DNA of 5,342 nucleotides from Candidatus Methanophagales archaeon (GTDB lineage: Archaea; Halobacteriota; Syntropharchaeia; Alkanophagales; Methanospirareceae): positions 1 through 5,342 of the forward strand of contig JAGGZZ010000014.1 in NCBI GenBank assembly GCA_021161765.1. The letters are read 5' to 3'. A model generated the notes under the pieces. It did no database searches, had not been told where the DNA came from, and saw only the letters and a list, made by a program, of their open reading frames with translations. The position numbers and the translations under genes were made by a program. Positions 1 to 5,342 of the stretch are shown in pieces (position 1 is the stretch's first letter; every line of letters begins with the position of its first letter).

Positions 1-96
1 CAGCAGATAGATGATACCATCGCCAGGGTCCATGGGCAGAACCACTATACCCAGATCGTTTGCAACTGCGAAGCATTTTTGATTAAACTTTTTTAA
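1..96 (+). CDS. possible C-terminal end of an unidentified protein (5' truncated)
   Basis: Frame 1 is open from the window edge for 31 codons and stops at TAA 94-96; the other two plus frames close within the first 12 bases. The residues read QQIDDTIARVHGQNHYTQIV and then CNCEAFLIKLF. The closely spaced cysteines (CNC) could bind metal, but I recognise no family. The stop falls where coding-like composition gives way to AT-rich DNA, and a terminator-like palindrome overlaps it, as expected for a gene end. The opposite strand is also open here (reading ANDLGIVVLPMDPGDGIIYLL toward position 1) but offers only an internal GTG or ATG as start, so a minus-strand gene beginning at about 45 or 33 cannot be excluded. 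Only about 32 codons are visible, so the call is weak. Confidence 0.3.
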   Translation, partial: QQIDDTIARVHGQNHYTQIVCNCEAFLIKLF

Positions 97-115
97 AAAG
101 TTTATTTATTTTTTT
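84..115 (+). terminator. AT-rich palindrome followed by a T7 run, putative terminator
   Basis: Positions 84-104 form a perfect inverted repeat: 10-base arms (TAAACTTTTT and AAAAAGTTTA) around a single T. A T-rich stretch follows, ending in seven T at 109-115. Archaeal transcription commonly ends at oligo-T tracts, so this would end the putative upstream plus-strand gene whose stop codon sits inside the palindrome. The stem is almost all A/T and would be a weak RNA hairpin; the T run is the stronger part of the signal. The palindrome could instead be a protein-binding site. Confidence 0.4.
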
Positions 116-279
116 AGTGCAAAGGTTGAATGCCGCCAACAAGGGATAAAAAAATGCCTGCACGCTTACAAAACGCCCCAATGCTACATAGCCCGGAGTA
201 ATCGCGGCTTCCAAACCAATTCTCTTTTCCCGCTATCAATCAGTCAGGCTTGGACAAGCGAAATGACATCGTCAAATTA

Positions 280-288
280 TTTATAAGG
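280..288 (+). promoter_or_regulatory. putative TATA box for htpX
   Basis: TTTATAAGG at 280-288 is a close match to the archaeal box A, with a purine/A-rich stretch (CAAAT) just upstream where the TFB-recognition element would lie. Transcription would start about 25 bases downstream, near 308-312, giving a leader of roughly 30 bases before the ATG at 343. A short palindrome, TGAC-ATC-GTCA (264-274), sits directly upstream and could be an operator or activator site, though its 4-base arms may be chance. Between 116 and 264 the spacer shows nothing convincing; a 15-codon ORF at 154-201 is probably noise. Confidence 0.45.
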
Positions 289-290
289 CA

Positions 291-303
291 TGAAATCAAA
301 TGA
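291..303 (+). repeat. intergenic 13-mer, copy 1 (second copy at 5311-5323)
   Basis: TGAAATCAAATGA occurs here, three bases after the htpX TATA-like box, and again identically at 5311-5323 downstream of the aconitase gene. In both places it is followed within two bases by a run of T and then TAT. Both copies lie outside genes. A single 13-base match in about 5 kb of partly AT-rich DNA can arise by chance, so the significance is open. Confidence 0.35.
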
Positions 304-342
304 TTTTTTATTTATTGATACATATACAAATACGAAAATAAA

Positions 343-1323
343 ATGAGAACTGCGTGGTTGAAGATAAGGATGGGGCTCTGTGTCGTGCTCCTGTTTGCGG
401 TAATATATGCGCTGTTAATCGTTATAGCTACCTTTACGGGGGCGGGGACGCCGATAATTTATGCTTTAATCGCATTCGTGCTGGTGGGTATTCAGTTCTT
501 TATAGGTCCAAAGATAGTGGAACGGTCAATGCGTGTTCGCTATGTTTCGGAACAAGAGCAGCCGGAATTGCACCGGATGGTGAGCGAATTAGCGATGAAG
601 GCGGGCATCCCCAAACCAAGAGTAGGGATTTCCGAGATTTCTATACCCAACGCTTTTGCGTTCGGCACCTCAAAAAAGAAAGCGAGGGTTTGCGTCACGC
701 GAAGATTAATGGAGATGTTAAGCAGGGACGAGTTAGAAGCGGTTTTAGGGCATGAACTCTCACATATTAAACATCAAGACATGGTAGTTATAACGGCGCT
801 GAGCGTGATACCGATGATATGCTACTTTATCTATTTCAGCTTCTTCTGGTCAGGTATCTTCGGTGGCGGCATGGGCAGAAGTAGAGAGGGGGCGTTACCA
901 ACGATGGCTATTGCTCTTATCGCCTTCGTGGTGTATTTCATAAGCAACCTTATCGTGCTTTATGCGTCTCGTATAAGGGAATATTACGCAGATGCGGGCA
1001 GTGCGGAACTCACGAGGAAGCCGCAGGCACTCGCTTCTGCGTTATACAAAATGATTTACGGTAGTGCAGGTGCAAAGCGAGAAAAGGTAAAAAAGGAGAT
1101 GGAAAGCATGCGTGCCTTCTTCGCTGCCGACCCGGTAACCGCGAGAAGGGATTTAAAGGATTTGCGTGCTGCCGACCTGAATAAGGATGGGAAGATAGAT
1201 GAATATGAACTAAGGACTTTTGCAGAAAGTGCAAAGGCAACGCGAGCAGATAGAATAATGGAAATATTTTCCACGCATCCTACCCCTGTTAGCAGGGTTA
1301 AGAAGTTGGGGGAATACTTATAG
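343..1323 (+). CDS. htpX: HtpX-like membrane-bound zinc metalloprotease (peptidase family M48) with EF-hand loop
   Basis: This 326-aa protein is an M48B-type integral-membrane endopeptidase. The family degrades misfolded or damaged membrane proteins with its active site on the cytoplasmic face. Two hydrophobic segments (about residues 11-31 and 37-55) precede the catalytic domain. The zinc motif HELSH is at 137-141 (H137, H141 ligands, E138 catalytic base), and the third ligand is E213 in REYYAD. Two more hydrophobic segments (about 147-170 and 187-208) lie between them. The typical C-terminal FSTHPTPVSRVKKL closes the domain. Residues 278-289 read DLNKDGKIDEYE, a canonical 12-residue EF-hand loop, in a charged stretch between the helical core and FSTHP. 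The ATG at 343 is chosen because LKIRMGLCVVLLF matches the usual family N-terminus; no Shine-Dalgarno site is visible. The gene is convergent with cmk and appears monocistronic. The family call is very secure; the role of the loop is inferred. Confidence 0.94.
   Translation: MRTAWLKIRMGLCVVLLFAVIYALLIVIATFTGAGTPIIYALIAFVLVGIQFFIGPKIVERSMRVRYVSEQEQPELHRMVSELAMKAGIPKPRVGISEISIPNAFAFGTSKKKARVCVTRRLMEMLSRDELEAVLGHELSHIKHQDMVVITALSVIPMICYFIYFSFFWSGIFGGGMGRSREGALPTMAIALIAFVVYFISNLIVLYASRIREYYADAGSAELTRKPQALASALYKMIYGSAGAKREKVKKEMESMRAFFAADPVTARRDLKDLRAADLNKDGKIDEYELRTFAESAKATRADRIMEIFSTHPTPVSRVKKLGEYL
1174..1209 (+). other. EF-hand calcium-binding loop within HtpX
   Basis: Residues 278-289, DLNKDGKIDEYE, satisfy every position of the classical EF-hand loop: D at 1, N at 3, D at 5, G at 6, a hydrophobic residue (I) at 8, D at 9 and E at 12. 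Flanking sequences (ARRDLKDLRAA before, LRTFAESAKA after) are compatible with the entering and exiting helices. Only one such loop is present, whereas classical EF-hands pair. I infer that it binds Ca2+ and stabilises or regulates the protease. I vaguely recall similar acidic loops in methanogen HtpX proteins but cannot confirm this here. Confidence 0.75.
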
Positions 1324-1334
1324 TTAGAGTACGA

Positions 1335-1459
1335 AGAGGGCATAAAACACCTCTGTATTACGACAAATCGGAACCAGCCGAAATAATAACTTTTGGTTTA
1401 ACTCCCTCCTATTCATTCACATCATTTACAAAAATTTCCAATCTTTTTATGCAGTTTTT
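1335..1459 (+). terminator. putative termination region between convergent htpX and cmk
   Basis: The 138-bp spacer between the two stop codons contains a short inverted repeat just after htpX (AGAGG 1335-1339, CCTCT 1350-1354, 10-base loop). Further on, two T5 runs on the plus strand (1444-1448 and 1455-1459) are oligo-T signals of the archaeal type for htpX. For cmk, read on the minus strand, the run of five A at 1430-1434 gives a T5 about 28 bases past its stop. Each signal is weak alone; the convergent layout makes termination here likely. Confidence 0.35.
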
Positions 1460-1461
1460 AT

Positions 1462-1986
1462 TCACTTCACACCCTCCACCGCCACCTTTATCATCTCCAC
1501 TATACCCCTCCCTCCCCATTTCGACGAATCAATCACCAGGTCATAAATGGAAAAGTCGTCCAAGTTTATCCCGTAATATTGCTCATATCGGTTGTTTTCT
1601 GAGCGTTCTCTGCTTTTCATAGCGGAAAGAGCCTCTTCGTAGGCTATTCCTTCACGAGCTGCAATTCTCCTCGCTCTTACTTCTACCGGTGCTTTTAGCC
1701 ATATCTTCAGGTCTGCGTCAGGAACGAAGAATCCGGACAACCTGCCTTCTACAATGACATTCTCCCGCTTCATCGCCTCTTCTGCCTGTCGCTCATCTAT
1801 TTGTCTATCGAAATGGTCATCGGTTTCCGCCAATTTGTTAAAATGCTCTAACGGCAGTTTCTTTTCCTTCGCTATCTGTCGGAATAGCTCGCCCGCGGAA
1901 ATTAGTTCTACGGATAATTCCTCTGATAGCAACTTCGCAACCGTTGTTGTGCCACTGCCCGGAAGACCGCTTATTGTTATTCGCAT
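1462..1986 (-). CDS. cmk: cytidylate kinase, archaeal type
   Basis: This 174-aa cytosolic enzyme transfers phosphate from ATP to CMP or dCMP, giving CDP or dCDP for RNA, DNA and CDP-lipid precursors. The P-loop is at residues 7-15 (GLPGSGTTT). The usual P-loop lysine is replaced by threonine, which I recall as the norm in the short archaeal Cmk family and so not a defect. The following ISAGELFRQIAKEKKLPLEHFNK region and the VIVEGRLSGFF strand (about 77-87) match the nucleoside-monophosphate-binding part. ARRIAAREG (105-113) and RERSENNRYEQYYGIN (126-141) fit the lid and LID-proximal arginines, and YDLVIDSSKW is the typical C-terminal strand. Length is normal for the archaeal family. The start is the only Met before the P-loop. 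Many archaea keep cmk in a ribosomal-protein/secY/adk cluster; here it stands alone, divergent from the citrate-type operon. Confidence 0.93.
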   Translation of the reverse strand: MRITISGLPGSGTTTVAKLLSEELSVELISAGELFRQIAKEKKLPLEHFNKLAETDDHFDRQIDERQAEEAMKRENVIVEGRLSGFFVPDADLKIWLKAPVEVRARRIAAREGIAYEEALSAMKSRERSENNRYEQYYGINLDDFSIYDLVIDSSKWGGRGIVEMIKVAVEGVK

Positions 1987-2010
1987 AAACCTTTTCTTAT
2001 TTACTTTACA

Positions 2011-2017
2011 ATATAAG
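2011..2017 (-). promoter_or_regulatory. putative TATA box for cmk, implying a near-leaderless mRNA
   Basis: On the minus strand this reads CTTATAT, in an AT-rich stretch centred about 28 bases upstream of the cmk ATG. With the usual archaeal spacing of about 25 bases from box A to the start site, transcription would begin within a few bases of the start codon. That fits the poor Shine-Dalgarno context: the only candidate, AAAAGG, ends three bases before the ATG, which is too close for normal use. Confidence 0.4.
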
Positions 2018-2049
2018 AATCAACACGGTTAAACTAAAAATCAGTGTCC

Positions 2050-2057
2050 TAAAATAG
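2050..2057 (+). promoter_or_regulatory. weak TATA-like box for the synthase-aconitase operon
   Basis: TAAAATAG at 2050-2057 is a plausible box A. It would place the transcription start near 2079 and give a leader of about 28 bases that includes the Shine-Dalgarno site at 2091-2096. A second AT-rich candidate around 2076-2081 would start the transcript too close to that site to leave it functional. The pentamer TATAC occurs twice, 11 bases apart (2066-2070, 2077-2081), about one helical turn, and might be a regulator-binding site. All of this is weak sequence inference. Confidence 0.25.
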
Positions 2058-2090
2058 AAGGGAGCTATACTTTGATTATACAATAACAAA

Positions 2091-2096
2091 GAGGAG
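2091..2096 (+). promoter_or_regulatory. Shine-Dalgarno site of the homocitrate/Re-citrate synthase-like gene
   Basis: GAGGAG lies 10 bases before the ATG at 2107 and is complementary to the anti-Shine-Dalgarno end of 16S rRNA. It supports that ATG as the start and is the only clear ribosome-binding site in the window. Confidence 0.5.
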
Positions 2097-2106
2097 CATA
2101 TAAAAA

Positions 2107-3342
2107 ATGACGAAGAACACGATATATATCATTGACGTCACGAATAGGGACGGCGTGCAGACATCGAAATTGGGGTTAGCGAAGTTAGAGAAGACAATGC
2201 TTAACCTTTACCTGGATGAGGCAGGCGTCTTCCAGAGCGAGTTCGGGTTTCCCGTCACGAGGCACGAGACGAACTATTTGAATGCCAATCTGGAGTTGGC
2301 CGAGATAGGTGCTCTGAAACGCATACGGCTCAGCGGGTGGTTGAGAGCGATAAAGGGGGATGTCGAAGAAGCTTTTCGACTAGTGCCGAAACTGAAGCAC
2401 GTTAATTTGAGTATATCAACATCCGAACAGATGATAAAGGGCAAATTCAGGGGCAAATTCAGATGGAAGGACATAATAAGAGAGATGTGCGAGGCGGTTG
2501 ATGCCGCGAGGGAACACGGTGCGGAGAGTATCGGGGCTAATGCAGAAGACGCTTCAAGGACGGAACTCGAACGGCTGATAGAATTTGCCGAAGCTGCAAA
2601 ACAGCATGGCGCAGACCGGATAAGATACTGCGACACGCTCGGATACGACGACCCGTTTACCATTTACGAGCGAGTAAAAGCACTTGCAGAGGCGGTGTGT
2701 ATTCCCATCGAACTGCACTGTCACAACGATTTAGGTATGGCAGTCGCCTGCTCTGTTGCAGGCGCCAAAGGAGCGATAGATGCGGGTGTTGATGCGTACA
2801 TTAACACCACGATTAATGGACTGGGTGAGCGAGCTGGTAACGCAGACATGGTCTCTACAATCCTTGCGATAAAGAAAGCGAGCGGTTTTGAAAACAAATA
2901 CCAATTACAGGATATTAACTTAAGCCAGGCGTGGAAGATCTGCAAATACACTTCTCTCTCTTTTAGAGTCCCTGTTCCAATCAACCAGCCCGCGGTAGGG
3001 GACAACGCCTTCGCCCATGAATCCGGGATACACGTTGATGGGACGCTAAAAGACAGCAGAAATTATGAACTGTACGACTACACCGAAGTCGGCAGGGGAC
3101 ATATCGAGCATATTGAGACCGGCAGGCTTATAACAACAGGAGAATATTCGGGAATAAAGGGGTTTAAGAACGTGGCAGGTAAATACGAGTTGGAATTCCG
3201 GGATGACAAAGAAGCTCGTGAAATATTGGAGCTCGTACGGTATGCGAACGTTCACACGCAGAAGCCTGTGACGGAGGACGAGATGAAGTTCATTGCGAAA
3301 TACCCGCAGCAGGCAAGGAAGATTATGTCAGTGCAGCCATAA
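2107..3342 (+). CDS. homocitrate/isopropylmalate synthase-family condensing enzyme, probable Re-citrate synthase
   Basis: This 411-aa DRE-TIM metallolyase condenses an acyl-CoA, normally acetyl-CoA, with a 2-oxoacid. The N-terminal barrel strand reads IDVTNRDGVQ (9-18), with catalytic R14, metal ligand D15 and Q18; most relatives have DTTLRDGEQ. The metal motif HCHND is at 204-208 (H204, H206). NGLGERAGNAD (237-247) carries the N and E of the active site, and AFAHESGIHVDG (301-312) is the subdomain that closes over acyl-CoA. The C-terminal regulatory domain of about 130 residues that senses leucine in isopropylmalate synthase is absent, so LeuA is unlikely. The next gene, 9 bp away, is an aconitase rather than LeuC/LeuD, pointing to citrate (Re-face addition of acetyl-CoA to oxaloacetate, as in Clostridium kluyveri and some Desulfovibrio) or homocitrate as product. 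I recall the TNRDGVQ form from the Re-citrate synthase-like clade but cannot verify it. The family is secure; the substrate is inferred. Confidence 0.88.
   Translation: MTKNTIYIIDVTNRDGVQTSKLGLAKLEKTMLNLYLDEAGVFQSEFGFPVTRHETNYLNANLELAEIGALKRIRLSGWLRAIKGDVEEAFRLVPKLKHVNLSISTSEQMIKGKFRGKFRWKDIIREMCEAVDAAREHGAESIGANAEDASRTELERLIEFAEAAKQHGADRIRYCDTLGYDDPFTIYERVKALAEAVCIPIELHCHNDLGMAVACSVAGAKGAIDAGVDAYINTTINGLGERAGNADMVSTILAIKKASGFENKYQLQDINLSQAWKICKYTSLSFRVPVPINQPAVGDNAFAHESGIHVDGTLKDSRNYELYDYTEVGRGHIEHIETGRLITTGEYSGIKGFKNVAGKYELEFRDDKEAREILELVRYANVHTQKPVTEDEMKFIAKYPQQARKIMSVQP
2439..2462 (+). repeat. perfect 12-bp tandem duplication inside the synthase gene
   Basis: GGGCAAATTCAG occurs twice in direct succession (2439-2450 and 2451-2462), encoding GKFR-GKFR at residues 112-119. 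Being a multiple of three, it keeps the frame. The site is a basic segment after ISTSEQMIK in the barrel. It may be a recent slippage duplication, or a basic loop that happens to repeat; an alignment would show whether relatives have both units. Confidence 0.6.
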
Positions 3343-3351
3343 ACATATAAT

Positions 3352-5289
3352 ATGTCTGGAACAGTTGCAGAAAAGATAATTAACGAGCATATTGTAGATG
3401 TAGAGGGTGAAATAGCGCCTGGAGAAGAGGTTGCTTTGAAGATTGACCAGACGCTTACTCAGGATGCAACAGGTACAATGGCTTACTTACAGTTCGAAGC
3501 CATAGGGATACCACGGGTGAGAACAGAGCTGAGCGTTAGTTATGTTGACCACAACACGCTACAAACAGACTTCAAAAACCCTGATGACCATAGATATCTT
3601 CAATCCATAGCTAAGAGATACGGTTTGTATTTCTCACGCCCCGGTAATGGTATATGTCACCAGCTCCACCTGGAAAGATTCGCCTGTCCGGGCAAGACAC
3701 TGATTGGTTCTGACAGCCATACACCTACTGCTGGCGGTATAGGCTCATTTGCCATAGGCGCTGGTGGTCTGGATGTAGCGGTAGCCATGGCGGATATGCC
3801 GTATAGAATAAAGTATCCAACGATTACGGGTATAAAACTCACAGAAAAACTTCCTGATTGGGTATCAGCCAAGGATGTCATACTGGAGGTTCTTCGCAGG
3901 ATAGATGTCAAAGGCGGAAGGGGGAAAGTGCTGGAGTATTTTGGTCCTGGGGTTAAGACCCTTAGCGTGCCCGAGCGAGCAACAATAACCAATATGGGCA
4001 CTGAAACAGGAGCGACGACGAGTATATTTCCGAGCGATGAAGTGACACGGAGTTTCATGAAAGCACAGGCACGTGGCGACCAATGGGTTTCGCTTGAAGC
4101 CGATGCAGATGTGGGATACGACGAAATCATAGAGATTGACCTGAGCGAAGTAGAGCCACTGGTTGCTCTTCCTCACAGTCCGGGGAACGTCAAACCGGTG
4201 AGTGAGATTGCAGGGATGGAAGTGCAGCAAGTAGCGATTGGCTCGTGTACAAACTCCTCGTTACGCGACCTTAAAATAGTGGCAAATATACTTAAAGGGC
4301 ATACCATTGCAGATAACCTGCATCTTACTATAAACCCGGGTTCGAGGCAGGTGGTAGAGCACCTCATCGAGAGCGGTGAGATGCGGTATCTCGTAGCTGC
4401 GGGTGCACGGATACTTGAAAACGCCTGCGGTCCTTGCATAGGCATGGGCGCCGCGCCGCCTTCTCATGGTATATCTATACGAACCTTCAACAGGAACTTC
4501 GAGGGCAGGAGCGGAACAAAAGATGCACGGATATTCCTTGTGAGCCCAGAAGTCGCAGCAGCTACGGCAATTAAGGGCGTTCTCACCGACCCACGTGATT
4601 TAGGCGATTATCCACGGATAGAGATGCTTCAGCGGTTTATCATTAATGATAACCTGTTCATACGTCCACTTCCATTAGAGGAGTCTGCCAAAGTGGAGAT
4701 CATAAGGGGACCGAACATCAAGCCACTGCCTGATTTCCCTTCGTTGCCTGATACGCTAAAGGGGGAAGTACTCATCAAAGTTGGGGATAATATCACAACC
4801 GACCATATCATGCCTGCTGGCGCGAAAATCCTTCCGTTGAGGAGCAACATACCTGAGATATCGAAGTATGCTTTTGAGGCGGTTGACCCCGGTTTCCTCC
4901 ACAGGGCTTTGGAGAAGGGTGGTGGATTCATAATAGGTGGTGAGAACTACGGTCAGGGCTCGAGCAGAGAACACGCTGCACTTGCACCCAAGTACCTGGG
5001 CGTTAAGGCGGTAATTGTCAAGTCTTTCGCCCGCATCCATTTAGCCAACTTGATAAACTTCGGGATAGTGCCTCTGACATTTAAGGATTCAGCGGACTAC
5101 GATTCCATAGACCAAGGAGACAAGTTAGCGGTTATTATAGGGGAATTGCGGGATGATGTCAGACTCAGAAATCTGACACAAGATATTGAAATCGAACTTA
5201 CACACTCCCTCTCACAACTTGATGCCGAGATATTGAAGACCGGGGGTAAACTGCCCTGGGTAAAGGCAAAGGCAAAGGTTGGAAAATAA
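3352..5289 (+). CDS. acn: aconitate hydratase, short Aquifex-type
   Basis: This 645-aa [4Fe-4S] enzyme interconverts citrate and isocitrate through cis-aconitate in the cytoplasm. The start of the catalytic domain shows DQTLTQDATGTMA (32-44) and YVDHNTLQ (64-71), then the substrate-site GSDSHTPTAGGIG (119-131). Cluster cysteines are C299 in IGSCTNS and C359 and C362 in ACGPCIG; all three are present. The swivel domain (about 470-645) has GDNITTDHIMPAG (478-490), the active-site YGQGSSREHAAL (533-544, with S537, S538 and R539) and SFARIHLANL (558-567). The length matches the compact type known from Aquifex and anaerobic proteobacteria, well below the roughly 900 residues of AcnA. It starts 9 bp after the upstream stop, in the same frame, with no Shine-Dalgarno site, suggesting one mRNA and coupled translation. 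The lysine-rich tail VKAKAKVGK comes from AAAGGC repeats at 5262-5278. A homoaconitase role is possible if the partner makes homocitrate. Confidence 0.95.
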   Translation: MSGTVAEKIINEHIVDVEGEIAPGEEVALKIDQTLTQDATGTMAYLQFEAIGIPRVRTELSVSYVDHNTLQTDFKNPDDHRYLQSIAKRYGLYFSRPGNGICHQLHLERFACPGKTLIGSDSHTPTAGGIGSFAIGAGGLDVAVAMADMPYRIKYPTITGIKLTEKLPDWVSAKDVILEVLRRIDVKGGRGKVLEYFGPGVKTLSVPERATITNMGTETGATTSIFPSDEVTRSFMKAQARGDQWVSLEADADVGYDEIIEIDLSEVEPLVALPHSPGNVKPVSEIAGMEVQQVAIGSCTNSSLRDLKIVANILKGHTIADNLHLTINPGSRQVVEHLIESGEMRYLVAAGARILENACGPCIGMGAAPPSHGISIRTFNRNFEGRSGTKDARIFLVSPEVAAATAIKGVLTDPRDLGDYPRIEMLQRFIINDNLFIRPLPLEESAKVEIIRGPNIKPLPDFPSLPDTLKGEVLIKVGDNITTDHIMPAGAKILPLRSNIPEISKYAFEAVDPGFLHRALEKGGGFIIGGENYGQGSSREHAALAPKYLGVKAVIVKSFARIHLANLINFGIVPLTFKDSADYDSIDQGDKLAVIIGELRDDVRLRNLTQDIEIELTHSLSQLDAEILKTGGKLPWVKAKAKVGK

Positions 5290-5305
5290 ATAGAAATTCC
5301 TTCGT

Positions 5306-5330
5306 AAAATTGAAATCAAATGAAATTTTT
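5306..5330 (+). terminator. weak inverted repeat and T5 run downstream of aconitase
   Basis: AAAATT (5306-5311) and AATTTT (5324-5329) form a 6-base all-A/T inverted repeat with a 12-base loop, and five T run through 5326-5330. An oligo-T tract about 36 bases after the stop could end the operon mRNA. The same stretch holds the 13-mer repeat, so it could equally be promoter DNA for a gene that starts beyond the edge. Confidence 0.25.
5311..5323 (+). repeat. intergenic 13-mer, copy 2 (first copy at 291-303)
   Basis: This is the second exact copy of TGAAATCAAATGA, 21 bases after the aconitase stop codon. As at the first copy, it is followed within two bases by a run of T and then TAT. It may lie in the promoter of the next gene beyond the window, as copy 1 lies beside the htpX promoter. 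Confidence 0.35.
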
Positions 5331-5342
5331 ATGGAGTTGAAA

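Noticed and set aside
154..201. A 15-codon ORF (MPARLQNAPMLHSPE) with AAGGG upstream.
   Set aside because: It is very short and without recognisable features, and its composition and position fit chance in a spacer.
190..225. A short AGCC/GGCT inverted repeat and the TTCCAAACC string suggested a degraded tRNA or small RNA.
   Set aside because: Only a 4-base stem forms, with no acceptor, anticodon or T-arm structure and no GTTCRA motif.
354..755. A 133-codon plus-strand ORF overlapping htpX in another frame, and several minus-strand ORFs of 68-157 codons over the synthase and aconitase genes.
   Set aside because: They lie antisense or out of frame to strongly conserved genes, lack recognisable domains and are explained as shadow frames.
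31..877. ATGGGCAGAA repeated at 32-41 and inside htpX at about 869-878.
   Set aside because: It is a ten-base match with no similar flanks, expected by chance at this window size.
1321..1386. The htpX TAG stop could be read through (as pyrrolysine) to a tandem TAA TAA 20 codons later.
   Set aside because: The protein already ends at the normal family C-terminus after FSTHP...RVKKL, and the extension has no recognisable conservation signal. Nothing in the window shows that the organism encodes pyrrolysine.
1948..1966. Loss of the P-loop lysine in Cmk (GSGTTT instead of GSGKTT) as a sign of inactivation.
   Set aside because: To my knowledge the short archaeal cytidylate kinases normally have GTGTTT-like P-loops, and the rest of the protein is intact.
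5331..5342. ATG at 5331 open to the window end as a possible next gene (MELK).
   Set aside because: Only four codons are visible and no ribosome-binding site precedes it; it cannot be distinguished from chance.

Overview
The window looks archaeal, most likely from a methanogen-related or ANME-type euryarchaeon. The protein signs are an archaeal-type cytidylate kinase with a lysine-less GSGTTT P-loop and an HtpX-type membrane protease of the form I associate with methanogenic euryarchaea. The DNA signs are AT-rich spacers with TATA-box-like elements and oligo-T tracts, no sigma-70-type promoters, weak or absent Shine-Dalgarno sites at three of the four main genes, and heavy use of AGA/AGG arginine and ATA isoleucine codons. 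The assignment below Euryarchaeota is a guess.

Layout: (1) Positions 1-96 may hold the last 31 codons of an unidentified plus-strand gene, followed by an AT-rich palindrome and a T7 run that look like a terminator. (2) After a spacer of about 246 bp with a good TATA-like box comes htpX (343-1323, +), an M48 zinc metalloprotease carrying a canonical EF-hand loop near its C-terminus. (3) Convergent to it lies cmk (1462-1986, -), cytidylate kinase. (4) A 120-bp divergent spacer holds promoter signals for cmk and for a two-gene operon. (5) That operon (2107-5289, +) encodes a 411-aa acyl-CoA/2-oxoacid condensing enzyme of the homocitrate/isopropylmalate synthase superfamily and, 9 bp later and in the same reading frame, a 645-aa Aquifex-type aconitase. 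(6) The last 53 bp are AT-rich spacer.

The first two complete genes are housekeeping: membrane protein quality control and CMP phosphorylation. The operon is the most interesting part. A LeuA-like condensing enzyme without the leucine-sensing domain, paired with an aconitase rather than with isopropylmalate isomerase, suggests that the pair makes and isomerises a tricarboxylic acid. The best reading is Re-citrate synthase plus aconitase, forming isocitrate for 2-oxoglutarate and glutamate synthesis. Homocitrate synthesis is the main alternative. I found no CRISPR array, transposon, tRNA or rRNA, and nothing that amounts to a wholly new system.
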